A stretch of DNA of 25,343 nucleotides. Origin: Candidatus Magasanikiibacteriota bacterium (GTDB lineage Bacteria; Patescibacteriota; Patescibacteriia; Magasanikbacterales; GWA2-37-8). Shown one piece after another: positions 14,975 to 23,408 of the stretch. The position numbers and the translations under genes were made by a program. Positions within the stretch are counted from its first letter, which is position 1. Each line of letters starts with the position of its first letter. The stretch is taken from NCBI GenBank assembly GCA_903853785.1, contig CAINUM010000019.1, positions 1 through 25,343 of the forward strand. Direction: 5' to 3'. The notes under the pieces are model-generated. The model was given only the letters and a program-made list of their open reading frames with translations. It did no database searches and was not told the origin of the DNA.

Positions 14975-16828
14975 TTAAAAAGATAATAGATTATTTGGGT
15001 TAGGATCAAATTTCCAATTTTCTGGGATGTTTTGTGCCAAAAATTTGGTTATTTGTTTATATTTTTCAAAACTAATTTTAATAACAATTCCGTGCCAATG
15101 CATCCCTCTAGAATAGCTAGGAGAGAATGGCAGAGGATTGGATATTGTAATGTCATGCCTGTCTTTAGTCAAGTACTGAAGATGCTCAAAAAGACTGTTG
15201 GCGGCTTGTTTTGATAGATCCATTGTCTTTTCTCCATTATATAGTCGCACTAAATAGCTGAATGGAGGGTAAGCAAAAAGTTTGCGTTCCTGTAATTCAT
15301 GATTATAAAAATCCTGTGGTTTTGAAAGACTTGAAAAAATGTGATGATCGATATGTCCGGTCTGGATAACTAACCGGGCACCAGTCGGAAGGTGGTATTG
15401 AGCGTCTCGGAGTTGTTCCCACAAATTTTCAGCCATTTTGTATTCCGGAATAAACAAGGAACTGTCGGCATCGATAAAAGCCATCAACTTAACCTTTGTC
15501 CAATTAATTTTATCCCAAGCTAGCTGGGTACCAATTATTATTTTATTTCCGTTATAATCTTTGTCGTAGATACTTATTGTATCACTATCAATACGAATTA
15601 TTTTTTTATTTGGATAATTCCTTTTAGAAAGCTCCTTTTCTAACGATTGAGTTCCAACACCATACATCACCATGTTAGCACCGTGGCATTTAGGGCACGT
15701 TAAAAACATTTTTATTTTTAAATTACAAAAATGACAATCAAGAGTGCTGGTGTTTTCATGATAAACTAAACCACGGGAACATTGAGAACATTTTGCGACA
15801 TAACCGCAATCCCGACATCCAACATAAGCACTGCTACCTTTACGATTTATAAATAAAAAAATATCACCAGATGTATTTTGATTTATTGCGTCCTCCAAAT
15901 CAAGACTTAAAAATCCATAGTTGCGACCGCGACGTTCTTCTTTCATATCTACAAGTTCCGCTGTTGATTCAAAAACTGGAATTTCTTGATCACTACCGTA
16001 TACCTTGTGTTGTGCAAAATACCAACTTTCTACGCTAGGAGTGTGTGTAGTCAAAATACATTCAGCACCGTGAGCATGAGCAAGCATCATGGCAGCTTCA
16101 CGCGCATGGATGCGAGGAGCCATATCCCAACTTTTGTGGTTTGAATTTGATTCATCGTCTACAATAATAGTTTGTAAATTACTCCAGGGCATAAAAAGAG
16201 CTCGACGTGTACCTATTACAAGTTTAATTTCTTCGGTGCGAATTTTGAACCAAATATCAAAAATTTCTTTTTCTGATAGTTCGGCGCTAATAATTGTTGG
16301 TGAAATATCGCTTGATAAATTTAAACTCGACGCCTCGCTTATTTCTGGTACTAGTATAAGTGTTTGACCAGATTTTGATATTAATTTTTTTAGTAATTCA
16401 TCGCGTTCAATAGAGTTGTGGTAAAATTTTATTTCTGGTTTTTTTCTAACTGCCGGTTTCATCTTGTCTGAGTTAGAAATGTTGATCTTTTTTATTTTGG
16501 TTTTCTTTAAAGGTGGTAAACAAGTCTGCAAAATGAAACCTAGTGGAGTGTTGTAAAATTCACTAATTTCGATAGCAAAGCTTAGTTGTTTTAAGGTAAG
16601 CGCTGATTTATCCCAAACAATATTTTCAATGCTTTTTAGTTTGCCACGTGCTTCTTCGGTTTCGTTTTCTTTAAATTCGGTAATTAATCCGTAGACAAGT
16701 CGATTACGAAAAGGAACGTTTACCAACTGTCCCACAGTCACAGCTTGTTTTAATTGTAGCGGCACAAAATAATCCAATTCTGAAATTTTTTTTGGCATGC
16801 GGCGGATCAGTGCAACTTTAGCAATCAT
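14975..16828 (-). CDS. priA: PriA-like primosomal protein with degenerate helicase motifs
   Basis: PriA recognises stalled forks and reloads the replicative helicase. This 617-residue copy (E. coli 732) keeps the 3'-DNA-binding domain (YFVPLQ, NVPFRNRLVYGLI), the winged-helix region (~75-108) and all eight zinc cysteines (C338, 341, 347, 350, 365, 368, 378, 381). The helicase motifs are eroded. Where Walker A (GVTGSGKT) belongs, around residues 130-150, there is no glycine-lysine loop. DEEH is DDES (224-227). GSATPS reads TTHTPS. GTQ is kept (433-435), but the AKGHDF after it is gone. QVAGRAGR is absent from the stretch ending VIIQT-like LVIQT. It is probably an ATPase-dead, DNA-binding or scaffold form. 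It lies directly upstream of def-fmt, the classic order. Confidence 0.88.
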   Translation of the reverse strand: MIAKVALIRRMPKKISELDYFVPLQLKQAVTVGQLVNVPFRNRLVYGLITEFKENETEEARGKLKSIENIVWDKSALTLKQLSFAIEISEFYNTPLGFILQTCLPPLKKTKIKKINISNSDKMKPAVRKKPEIKFYHNSIERDELLKKLISKSGQTLILVPEISEASSLNLSSDISPTIISAELSEKEIFDIWFKIRTEEIKLVIGTRRALFMPWSNLQTIIVDDESNSNHKSWDMAPRIHAREAAMMLAHAHGAECILTTHTPSVESWYFAQHKVYGSDQEIPVFESTAELVDMKEERRGRNYGFLSLDLEDAINQNTSGDIFLFINRKGSSAYVGCRDCGYVAKCSQCSRGLVYHENTSTLDCHFCNLKIKMFLTCPKCHGANMVMYGVGTQSLEKELSKRNYPNKKIIRIDSDTISIYDKDYNGNKIIIGTQLAWDKINWTKVKLMAFIDADSSLFIPEYKMAENLWEQLRDAQYHLPTGARLVIQTGHIDHHIFSSLSKPQDFYNHELQERKLFAYPPFSYLVRLYNGEKTMDLSKQAANSLFEHLQYLTKDRHDITISNPLPFSPSYSRGMHWHGIVIKISFEKYKQITKFLAQNIPENWKFDPNPNNLLSF

Positions 16829-16834
16829 AACAAG

Positions 16835-17626
16835 TTAAATAATAAAATTTGCGGTTAGGTATCCAACCCCAAAAGGTGCTTCATAAGAATGTTGGCGATA
16901 AGTATAGTCGATATTTTTTAAAATACCCATTAAAATCAAAAATGTTCTAAAACCACACTCTGATGAGCTTTTGACAAATTCAGGTTCTAATTGCAGCATT
17001 CCGGAAAGATTTTTGTGGGCTAGTAATTCTTGAATTTTTTCATCAAATTTAATACCGGCGGGATTAAATCCAGCAGGGGAGTTGGTTGTTAAAGCATGGG
17101 ACAAATCTCCAGAAGCAATGACTGCAACTCGTTTGTTACTATTTAATATTTGTTCTTTGATAAGATAACCAAAATCTACGTGAGTTTTCCAACTTAGATC
17201 ACTAAAACCAATCGGAAGAATTTTTATGTCAGTTAAATGTTGGGTTAAATAGAAAAGAGGCACAGAACTACCGTGATCTAGTTCTGGATCGGTAATCATG
17301 GTAGTGGGAATTTTTTCTATTTTAGTTTCTTCACGAATTACAGCGGAAAGATTCATTTCACCTTTAAAATTTAAACTAGTAACAAGATCGCCAAATTCTT
17401 TTAAATTTGAATGGTATTCTGGACAAACGTTGATTGTAAAAGCATTTGGAAAATAACTACCATGTGCAGATATCATAATTATTATATCTGGTTTTGCCAA
17501 ATATAATTCTTCCTCCATTTTTTCCATCGCACATTTAGTTTTGTCCAATTTTTTCAAAACATCTTTGCCGATGTTAGGAATTAAAAGCGGTGGGTGTGGC
17601 GCAATTGCCGCGTATACTAGCGACAT
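16835..17626 (-). CDS. LigB/MEMO-like protein (class III extradiol dioxygenase superfamily)
   Basis: A 263-residue soluble protein. It begins AAIAPHPPLLIPNIGKDVL, with H11 in the conserved HPP, then ISAHGSYFP (H55), ELDHGSSVPLFYL (H118), ASGDLSHAL (H177) and near the end APFGVGYL. This is the pattern of the LigB fold as found in MEMO/AmmeMemoRadiSam proteins, where the fold is often joined to an AMMECR1 domain. No AMMECR1 or radical-SAM partner is present in the window. Ring-cleavage of aromatics is unlikely in this context; the true reaction is unknown. It lies 17 bases after the carboxypeptidase stop and 6 bases before priA, so it belongs to the same operon. Confidence 0.82.
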   Translation of the reverse strand: MSLVYAAIAPHPPLLIPNIGKDVLKKLDKTKCAMEKMEEELYLAKPDIIIMISAHGSYFPNAFTINVCPEYHSNLKEFGDLVTSLNFKGEMNLSAVIREETKIEKIPTTMITDPELDHGSSVPLFYLTQHLTDIKILPIGFSDLSWKTHVDFGYLIKEQILNSNKRVAVIASGDLSHALTTNSPAGFNPAGIKFDEKIQELLAHKNLSGMLQLEPEFVKSSSECGFRTFLILMGILKNIDYTYRQHSYEAPFGVGYLTANFII

Positions 17627-17643
17627 AAATTTTAGTTAGTAAT

Positions 17644-19863
17644 TTAAAGTTTAATAGCAAGAGTTGTTTTGGCTGAAGCGATCCATTCTGCAACTTTGTT
17701 TGGTTCAACAAAACGATTGGCGTAGTCTGGATTTCCCATAGTGATAAGCACGTATTGTTTCTTATCTTTATTATTTTTAAATAACATAATTAAATTGGAT
17801 CCTGCTTCCTCGATGTATCCAGTTTTGCTAGCCAATATCTGATAATTCTTTCCAGCTTTTTCTACCAATTTATTAGTATTTTTAATAGTGTGGGTAGGTG
17901 TTTTGTCTTTGTTCAAAACTTCTTTAAATACGTATGTTGTCTTGGCTACTGTTGTTTTGATATCTTCATTTTTAAAAGCTTTGATAAATATTTTCAATAA
18001 GTCTCGCGGTGTTGATTTGTTTTTTTCGTCTAAACCTGTAACGTCGGCGACTTTTGTGTTATCCATTCCCCATGTTTCTAAATTTGTGTTCATTAATTTA
18101 ATGAAATCTACCTCGTTCACTCCTGTTGATTGGGCTAACATGCGAGTGGTGTTGTTGGCCGACCCGACCAGCATGGCACCAAAAGCATCCTTGGCTTTTA
18201 TTTTTTCTCCATCTTTAATATTTAAGTTTCCGCCCTCAACTCCATATTTTTTGTTACTATAAGTAATCACTGAATCGGGCTTATATTTTTTATTAATTAC
18301 AGTTAAAGCAGTAATTAATTTTGTTAGTGAAGCCATGGAGAGTTGTGTATCAATATTTTTTCCAGATACAATACGACCGCTAGGATATTCCGCTAATAAA
18401 TAAGCCGGTAATTTTGATCCATACAAATCCTTAACTTGCACCTCAGAATCACCCAAAAATTTATCCTTAGAATTTATCAAATTTGAATTTAAAAATATTT
18501 TTTCTCCATCTGGGATAGTCATTAAGGTTTTGAAATCAACCGAAATTACATTTTCTTTTTTATAACCCATTGCATCAAACGTATCGGAATCAGCTAGAAG
18601 TCGCTTTTTTTCTCCCTCAACCACAAATATTTGACCACTGTCTGTATCTTTTAATAATAAGCCATCTTTAATAGTTGGAGCGGCATAAACAATCGGAAAT
18701 TCAGCCAAGTCTTTTCTCTTATGTTTTTCGATCGGAGCACTGTTGTAGTTTGCGGATAGCAAATTTTTTTCAGTAATTGGATAAAATTTATTATCCTTTA
18801 AAAAATATAGTTTATTATCCATGTCAGTGATTTGGAAAATAACCCCAGCAGGTGCGGTAGAGGAAGCGGTAATTATTGGACCATTCGTATAGCCAGTCAA
18901 ATCAGCAGATGTTACATCAATAGTTTCATCTGGATTATAACCGAGTTGTCTTACTGTATTATCTGATTCAAAAGGACGTAAAGTATCGTAGTCTAATAAA
19001 TAAAATTTACCGTATTCATTTTTTAAAATAGAATAATTTGGTAAAGAGATATCAGGACCGGATTCATAGTTTGTAAGTTCGGACTCAGCCACACTCACTA
19101 CCATTTTTGGGTCTGCACGGGAAATTAAGATAGCCAGGTTTTTAAACTTGCGTTTTTTTCCGTCCTGAATTAACCACACATCTGTGGAAGTAGCTGTGGG
19201 GTTACTAATTTTAACTAAAGTTCCATTTGGATAATTTTGACTAAACCAAGTTTGCCAAATTCGCCAAAAATTTAAATTGCCATGTAAGTGGGGGGTGTAG
19301 GTATACAAAAAAGCTGTCGCCCAACTTTGTGGTGTGACGTCGGTATTATCAATAGATAATAAGGCGTCTTTCTTTTTGATTATTGAGTTGCTGTCTTTGT
19401 TATCATAATACCAGCGCATGATGCCGGCAGCATCATCGACTTGTTTGGCAAAGCCTTTGTGTTTGGCAACTTTTGGATCACTACGATCACAACTATCACA
19501 AACCGCATAACCAGTAGCCCAATCCAATTGTTTTTGAGCAGGGGCGTCATCGGTGATTAAGCTCTGTTCTTTTTGTAGTGTAACTAATAAATATTTTGGA
19601 TTAACTCGATTTGTTTGAGACGCGTCAAAAATAATGCCCGCTGCTGTACGCATATTACCGTTGATATCCTCAGCTTGGTAATTGGCTAAATAACTTCCAC
19701 GTGCTTCAAGAAAATTTTGGATATCAGAAATCATCCAACCTTGATAATCAAACATTTCATTATCAGAGATAATAAATTGAGGATTAAAATCCGCTTGGGC
19801 CAGAGCCAAAGTAGGGTATAAAAATAATGTAAATAGCAATAAAAAAGACAGTTTATTTTTCAT
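17644..19863 (-). CDS. Secreted lysozyme-like / four-repeat / D-Ala-D-Ala carboxypeptidase (S11) fusion
   Basis: A 739-residue exported protein. A signal peptide covers residues 1-~23 (cleavage likely after ALA). Residues ~25-210 look like a lysozyme/transglycosylase-type domain, with NPKYLLVTLQKEQSLI holding the probable catalytic E99 and a Cys pair in CDSC. Residues ~225-460 contain four copies of a ~55-residue repeat, each a W/Y-x-hydrophobic strand, K/R-rich turn, LGY-like helix and SxxxLxxYxxG, as in surface-attached CPR proteins. Residues ~475-739 are an S11 peptidase with S512-L-T-K515, S568-A-N570 and K680-T-G682. It would cut stem peptides, and perhaps glycan strands, in the wall. 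It heads the six-gene operon, with a promoter at 19890-19918. Confidence 0.88.
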   Translation of the reverse strand: MKNKLSFLLLFTLFLYPTLALAQADFNPQFIISDNEMFDYQGWMISDIQNFLEARGSYLANYQAEDINGNMRTAAGIIFDASQTNRVNPKYLLVTLQKEQSLITDDAPAQKQLDWATGYAVCDSCDRSDPKVAKHKGFAKQVDDAAGIMRWYYDNKDSNSIIKKKDALLSIDNTDVTPQSWATAFLYTYTPHLHGNLNFWRIWQTWFSQNYPNGTLVKISNPTATSTDVWLIQDGKKRKFKNLAILISRADPKMVVSVAESELTNYESGPDISLPNYSILKNEYGKFYLLDYDTLRPFESDNTVRQLGYNPDETIDVTSADLTGYTNGPIITASSTAPAGVIFQITDMDNKLYFLKDNKFYPITEKNLLSANYNSAPIEKHKRKDLAEFPIVYAAPTIKDGLLLKDTDSGQIFVVEGEKKRLLADSDTFDAMGYKKENVISVDFKTLMTIPDGEKIFLNSNLINSKDKFLGDSEVQVKDLYGSKLPAYLLAEYPSGRIVSGKNIDTQLSMASLTKLITALTVINKKYKPDSVITYSNKKYGVEGGNLNIKDGEKIKAKDAFGAMLVGSANNTTRMLAQSTGVNEVDFIKLMNTNLETWGMDNTKVADVTGLDEKNKSTPRDLLKIFIKAFKNEDIKTTVAKTTYVFKEVLNKDKTPTHTIKNTNKLVEKAGKNYQILASKTGYIEEAGSNLIMLFKNNKDKKQYVLITMGNPDYANRFVEPNKVAEWIASAKTTLAIKL

Positions 19864-19889
19864 AACTTATTGATAGACATAACGATCTT

Positions 19890-19918
19890 ATTATAACATA
19901 TATTCTTTATGACAACAA
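19890..19918 (-). promoter_or_regulatory. Promoter of the carboxypeptidase-priA-def-fmt operon
   Basis: On the minus strand, -35 TTGTTG (19913-19918), a 17-base spacer and a perfect -10 TATAAT (19890-19895) with a TG extension, reading TGTTATAAT (19890-19898). Transcription would begin near 19883, 20 bases before the ATG. The -35 box lies inside the T-rich tail of the clpB terminator. Confidence 0.65.
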
Positions 19919-19947
19919 ACAAAAACCTCCTATGTAAACAAGGAGGT
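19913..19947 (-). terminator. Rho-independent terminator of clpB
   Basis: On the minus strand ACCTCCT pairs with AGGAGGT (plus-strand 19941-19947 and 19925-19931), a 7-bp stem with a 9-base loop. It is followed by TTTTGTTTGTTG. It lies 9 bases after the clpB stop. Confidence 0.8.
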
Positions 19948-19956
19948 AAAAGTGGC

Positions 19957-22590
19957 TTATTTAAAGGTGATTTTGCCTTTTTCCATTTGCAGACTAACGG
20001 TCTGACCATCTTTTATTTTGCCGTCAATTATTTGTAATGACAACTCGTCCAAAATCTCATTTTGAATGACACGTTTAATTGGTCGTGCTCCATACGTTGG
20101 TTCGTAACCGACAGAAGCAATGTGCTTTTTTACCAAAGCATTTATTTCCAGCGTAATTCTTTTTTCTTGTAGTCTGGCCTGTATTTTTTCAAGTTGAAGT
20201 TCGACGATTTGAGCTACTTGTTTTTCATTTAAGGAGTGGAAAATAATAATTTCATCCAAACGATTCAAGAATTCCGGTTTGAAATGTTCGTGAAGAGTTC
20301 CCATGATTTTTTCTCGCATGTTTTTTTCTTTGGTTTTGGCAGTTTTTGTAGATCCGGTATCAAAACCAAATTCACCGTGTTTGTTGAGGTTTAAAATCAT
20401 CTGACTACCAATATTGCTAGTCAAAATAATAACTGTATTTTTAAAGTTTACTAAACGTCCTTTGGCATCCTTGATATGACCCTCGTCTAAAATTTGAAGT
20501 AAAATATTAAAGACATCAGGATGAGCTTTTTCGATTTCATCAAAAAGTAAAACCGCGTAAGGACGACGACGCACAATTTCGGTGAGCTGTCCTCCTTCCT
20601 CATATCCAACATATCCAGGAGGGGATCCAATCATTTTGGATGTACTGTGTTTTTCCATGTACTCACTCATATCGATACGCACGAGGGCGTCATCAGAGTC
20701 AAACATAAATTCAGCCAAGGCTTTGGCGAGTTCAGTTTTACCAACTCCCGTTGGTCCGAGAAATATAAAGGAACCGATCGGACGGTTTGGTTCAGCAATG
20801 CCGGCGCGAGAGCGACGAATAGCATTTGAAACAGCTTTTACCGCTTCTTCTTGACCAATTACACGCTGACCCAGCACGTTTTCCATTTTGGATAGACGTT
20901 CGCTTTCACCTTGTAACATTTTTGAAGCGGGGATACCTGTCCAACGTGCGACAATCGCAGCAATGTCTTGATCGGTAACTTCTTCTTTTAAGATTCCATG
21001 AGTTTTTTGAATATCAGCCAATTTACGTTCTTCGTTTTTAATATCTCCCTCTAAATTTGGAATACGGCCATATCGAATTTCAGCGACTTTTTGTAAATCA
21101 CCGCGGCGTTCTTCGATTTCAGCTTGTTGCTTTAATTTGTCTATTTCTTTTTTTGTATTATGAATTCTGGTAATAATTTCTTTTTCATTATTCCATTTCG
21201 CTTCTAACTCTCCACTTTTTTCTTTTAATTCAGCTAAATCTTTTTCTAATTTTAATAGACGTTCTTTGGATTCCAGATCCGTCTCTTTTTTTAAGGCCCG
21301 TTTTTCAATTTCAAATTTTATCATCTGTCTCTTCATTTTATCCAATTCTTCTGGCATTGAATTTATCTCTAGTCGCAAAGCACTGGCTGCTTCATCCATT
21401 AAGTCGATGGCTTTATCCGGTAAAAATCTATCAGTAAGGTAGCGGTCTGATAATTTTGCGGCGGCAATAATGGCAGCATCAGTAATACGCACACCATGGT
21501 GAACTTCATATTTTTCCTTTATACCACGTAAGATGGCAATCGCATCATCAAGCGAAGGTTCTTTGACCATTACTGGTTGAAAACGACGTTCCAAAGCGGC
21601 GTCTTTTTCAATATATTTTTGATATTCTTTTAGTGTTGTAGCACCAATTGCATGAAGTTCTCCACGAGCTAACATTGGTTTTAACATGTTGGAAGCATCC
21701 ATTGAACCTTCAGAAGCACCAGCTCCAACGATAGTATGTAGTTCATCAATAAACAAAATAAATTTACCGGCAGAAGCGTCGATTTCTTTTAAAACCGCTT
21801 TTAAACGCTCTTCAAATTCACCTCGAAATTTGGTGCCCGCTAAGAGGGAGCCGATGTCTAGGGCAACAATTTCCTTGCCCTTAAGCGATTCTGGCACGTC
21901 CCCATTTACGATGCGTTGAGCGAGACCTTCAACGACGGCGGTTTTTCCGGTACCTGGTTCACCAATTAATACAGGATTATTTTTGGTACGGCGTGTTAAG
22001 ATTTGCATAACTCGACGAATTTCATCGTCACGTCCAATAACAGGATCGATCTTTTCTTTGCGTGCCAATTCGGTTAAATTTTTGCTATATTTTTCTAAAG
22101 CATTATATTTGGCTTCAGGCTCAGGAGAGTCTACTTTTTGAGTACCGCGGATTGCTGCCAGCGCTTTTAAGGCGGAGTCATATGCAACACCTTCTTTTTG
22201 TAAACTATCACTAATAGGGTTGTGGGTGGCCATTAAAGCCAAAAAAATATGTTCAACACTAATATATTCATCTCCCATTTTTTGAGCTTCATTTCCAGCC
22301 GTTTGAAAAATATGCATCATGGCCTGACCAAGCATGATTTGTCCAGTAAAACCTGGGGAAGCGTTTACCTGTTTTGGTAGTTGGTCGATCAATAATTGAG
22401 CTTGAGCACGTAAATTGATCAGTTTGGCCCCAATTTTTAGGAGAACTGAAGCCGTGATACCTTCTTCATCTTCGAGCATGGCAAAGAAAAGGTGAGGCGG
22501 TTCTACCTGAGGTTGGCCATTTTGAGTCGCAATTTGGGCGGACTTTTGAATTAATTCCTGAGATTTGTTGGTAAAATTTTGAGGTATCAT
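19957..22590 (-). CDS. clpB: ClpB disaggregase (Hsp100)
   Basis: A ring-forming ATPase that pulls proteins out of aggregates together with DnaK. It has 877 residues (E. coli 857). In order: N-domain (1-~150), first AAA+ module with Walker A GEPGTGKT (210-217) and Walker B FIDELHTI (D282, E283), the coiled-coil M-domain (~400-530) that marks ClpB apart from ClpA/C, and the second AAA+ module with GPTGVGKT (612-619) and LLFDEIEKAHPD. The C-terminal small domain has YEPTYGARPIKRVIQ. It is monocistronic, with its own promoter and terminator. No CIRCE-type repeat is seen upstream. Confidence 0.97.
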   Translation of the reverse strand: MIPQNFTNKSQELIQKSAQIATQNGQPQVEPPHLFFAMLEDEEGITASVLLKIGAKLINLRAQAQLLIDQLPKQVNASPGFTGQIMLGQAMMHIFQTAGNEAQKMGDEYISVEHIFLALMATHNPISDSLQKEGVAYDSALKALAAIRGTQKVDSPEPEAKYNALEKYSKNLTELARKEKIDPVIGRDDEIRRVMQILTRRTKNNPVLIGEPGTGKTAVVEGLAQRIVNGDVPESLKGKEIVALDIGSLLAGTKFRGEFEERLKAVLKEIDASAGKFILFIDELHTIVGAGASEGSMDASNMLKPMLARGELHAIGATTLKEYQKYIEKDAALERRFQPVMVKEPSLDDAIAILRGIKEKYEVHHGVRITDAAIIAAAKLSDRYLTDRFLPDKAIDLMDEAASALRLEINSMPEELDKMKRQMIKFEIEKRALKKETDLESKERLLKLEKDLAELKEKSGELEAKWNNEKEIITRIHNTKKEIDKLKQQAEIEERRGDLQKVAEIRYGRIPNLEGDIKNEERKLADIQKTHGILKEEVTDQDIAAIVARWTGIPASKMLQGESERLSKMENVLGQRVIGQEEAVKAVSNAIRRSRAGIAEPNRPIGSFIFLGPTGVGKTELAKALAEFMFDSDDALVRIDMSEYMEKHSTSKMIGSPPGYVGYEEGGQLTEIVRRRPYAVLLFDEIEKAHPDVFNILLQILDEGHIKDAKGRLVNFKNTVIILTSNIGSQMILNLNKHGEFGFDTGSTKTAKTKEKNMREKIMGTLHEHFKPEFLNRLDEIIIFHSLNEKQVAQIVELQLEKIQARLQEKRITLEINALVKKHIASVGYEPTYGARPIKRVIQNEILDELSLQIIDGKIKDGQTVSLQMEKGKITFK

Positions 22591-22609
22591 ATAGTAGTTT
22601 ATAATTATC

Positions 22610-22639
22610 AGTCTAACACCGAGAGTGATAATATATTAA
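22610..22639 (-). promoter_or_regulatory. Putative clpB promoter
   Basis: On the minus strand, a -10 TAGACT (22610-22615) with a TG extension (TGTTAGACT, 22610-22618) and a weak -35 TTAATA (22634-22639) at 18 bases. The 5' leader would be about 13 bases. Alternatively, the minus-strand TTGACA at 22655-22660 with TATATT (22630-22635), spacer 19, could serve. Confidence 0.35.
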
Positions 22640-22644
22640 CACAA

Positions 22645-22660
22645 TTGACATAAATGTCAA
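22645..22660. promoter_or_regulatory. Inverted repeat between clpB and the divergent operon
   Basis: TTGACA (22645-22650), four bases, TGTCAA (22655-22660). Each arm equals a consensus -35 box on one strand, so it could be two back-to-back -35 elements or a dimeric repressor site. It lies 55 bases from the clpB start and 87 bases from the divergent gene's start. Confidence 0.35.
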
Positions 22661-22694
22661 GACTATTATTTTAGCATATTTTGATTATTTACTC

Positions 22695-22723
22695 TAGTTA
22701 AAAATTACATAAAGTGATATTAT
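22695..22723 (+). promoter_or_regulatory. Putative extended -10 promoter of the 22747 operon
   Basis: TGATATTAT (22715-22723), an extended -10 with TATTAT at 22718-22723. The -35 region (TAGTTA, 22695-22700) is a poor match. The predicted start near 22730 leaves a ~17-base leader. Confidence 0.35.
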
Positions 22724-22746
22724 TAATAAGTATTTAATTATAACTT

Positions 22747-23403
22747 ATGTCGCATAGATCAGACTTTCCACCTCAGCATTTACCGCCCGATATAACAAAA
22801 TCATTTTCTAAAGACAGTATAGAAAAAGACGTATCTTTTATTTTGCAAAATTTACCCGAAAAACATCGTGCAAATATGGATGTTGATGATATATCTGCAT
22901 GTCGGGGGTTGTTGCTCGGAGTTAAACCTGCTATTTTGTTTGCCCCACGCGAAGAGCCAATTGTAGACTCTAGTCCGATAGTTAACTATTTAAATCAGGC
23001 TGGTTTTGATGTAATGATGCATGGTAACTTTTTAATTAATCGTCGAGCATTAAAAGAGAGGATAAATAAAGAAAAAGATTTTGCTATAGAAATAGGGTGG
23101 AAAAACGATATATCGTTAGAAGAGTTCGTTTCTATGGCTAATCCGGATCATAAGGATTTTTTAGGTTCGATTAGGACTGGTTTTTTACTTGGCTTTCCTG
23201 TTAGTTCAATCCGTGCTTTTGGAAGTTTTTTAAACCATGGTGAAAATTCTCTATTGTCTAGAGTGGATATTTTAGATCCTGATGGTGGGAGGGTATTTTA
23301 TTTTACTACTGAGAAATATTATCAAAACGCTCCAGATGTCCAAACGTTAAGAGAAAGTGTAGATACGGCTTTTAAAAACGCTGGCTATGAAAAAAAACAA
23401 TAA
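22747..23403 (+). CDS. Unknown soluble protein
   Basis: A 218-residue protein that I cannot assign to a family. No signal peptide or membrane helix is evident. Notable parts are DDISACRGLLLGVKPAILFA (~47-66), a polar middle with many charged residues, and RTGFLLGFPVSSIRAFGSFL (~142-161). The latter resembles a short segment I associate with other CPR hypothetical proteins. The C-terminus is charged. It opens a three-gene run: the next ATG is 5 bases after its stop. No catalytic or metal motif is clear. Confidence 0.75.
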   Translation: MSHRSDFPPQHLPPDITKSFSKDSIEKDVSFILQNLPEKHRANMDVDDISACRGLLLGVKPAILFAPREEPIVDSSPIVNYLNQAGFDVMMHGNFLINRRALKERINKEKDFAIEIGWKNDISLEEFVSMANPDHKDFLGSIRTGFLLGFPVSSIRAFGSFLNHGENSLLSRVDILDPDGGRVFYFTTEKYYQNAPDVQTLRESVDTAFKNAGYEKKQ

Positions 23404-23408
23404 ATAAT

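Noticed and set aside
14974..15009. A TTG start for peptide deformylase inside priA
   Set aside because: The ATG at 14973 gives the family's normal N-terminus and length and lies one base after the priA stop.
17888..18262. Plus-strand frame opposite the carboxypeptidase domain
   Set aside because: It is antisense to the conserved SxN-containing region and has no start context or recognisable domain.
22591..22746. CIRCE or HAIR heat-shock operator ahead of clpB
   Set aside because: No TTAGCACTC/GAGTGCTAA or CTTGAGT/ACTCAAG pair is present; only the shorter TTGACA/TGTCAA repeat is seen.
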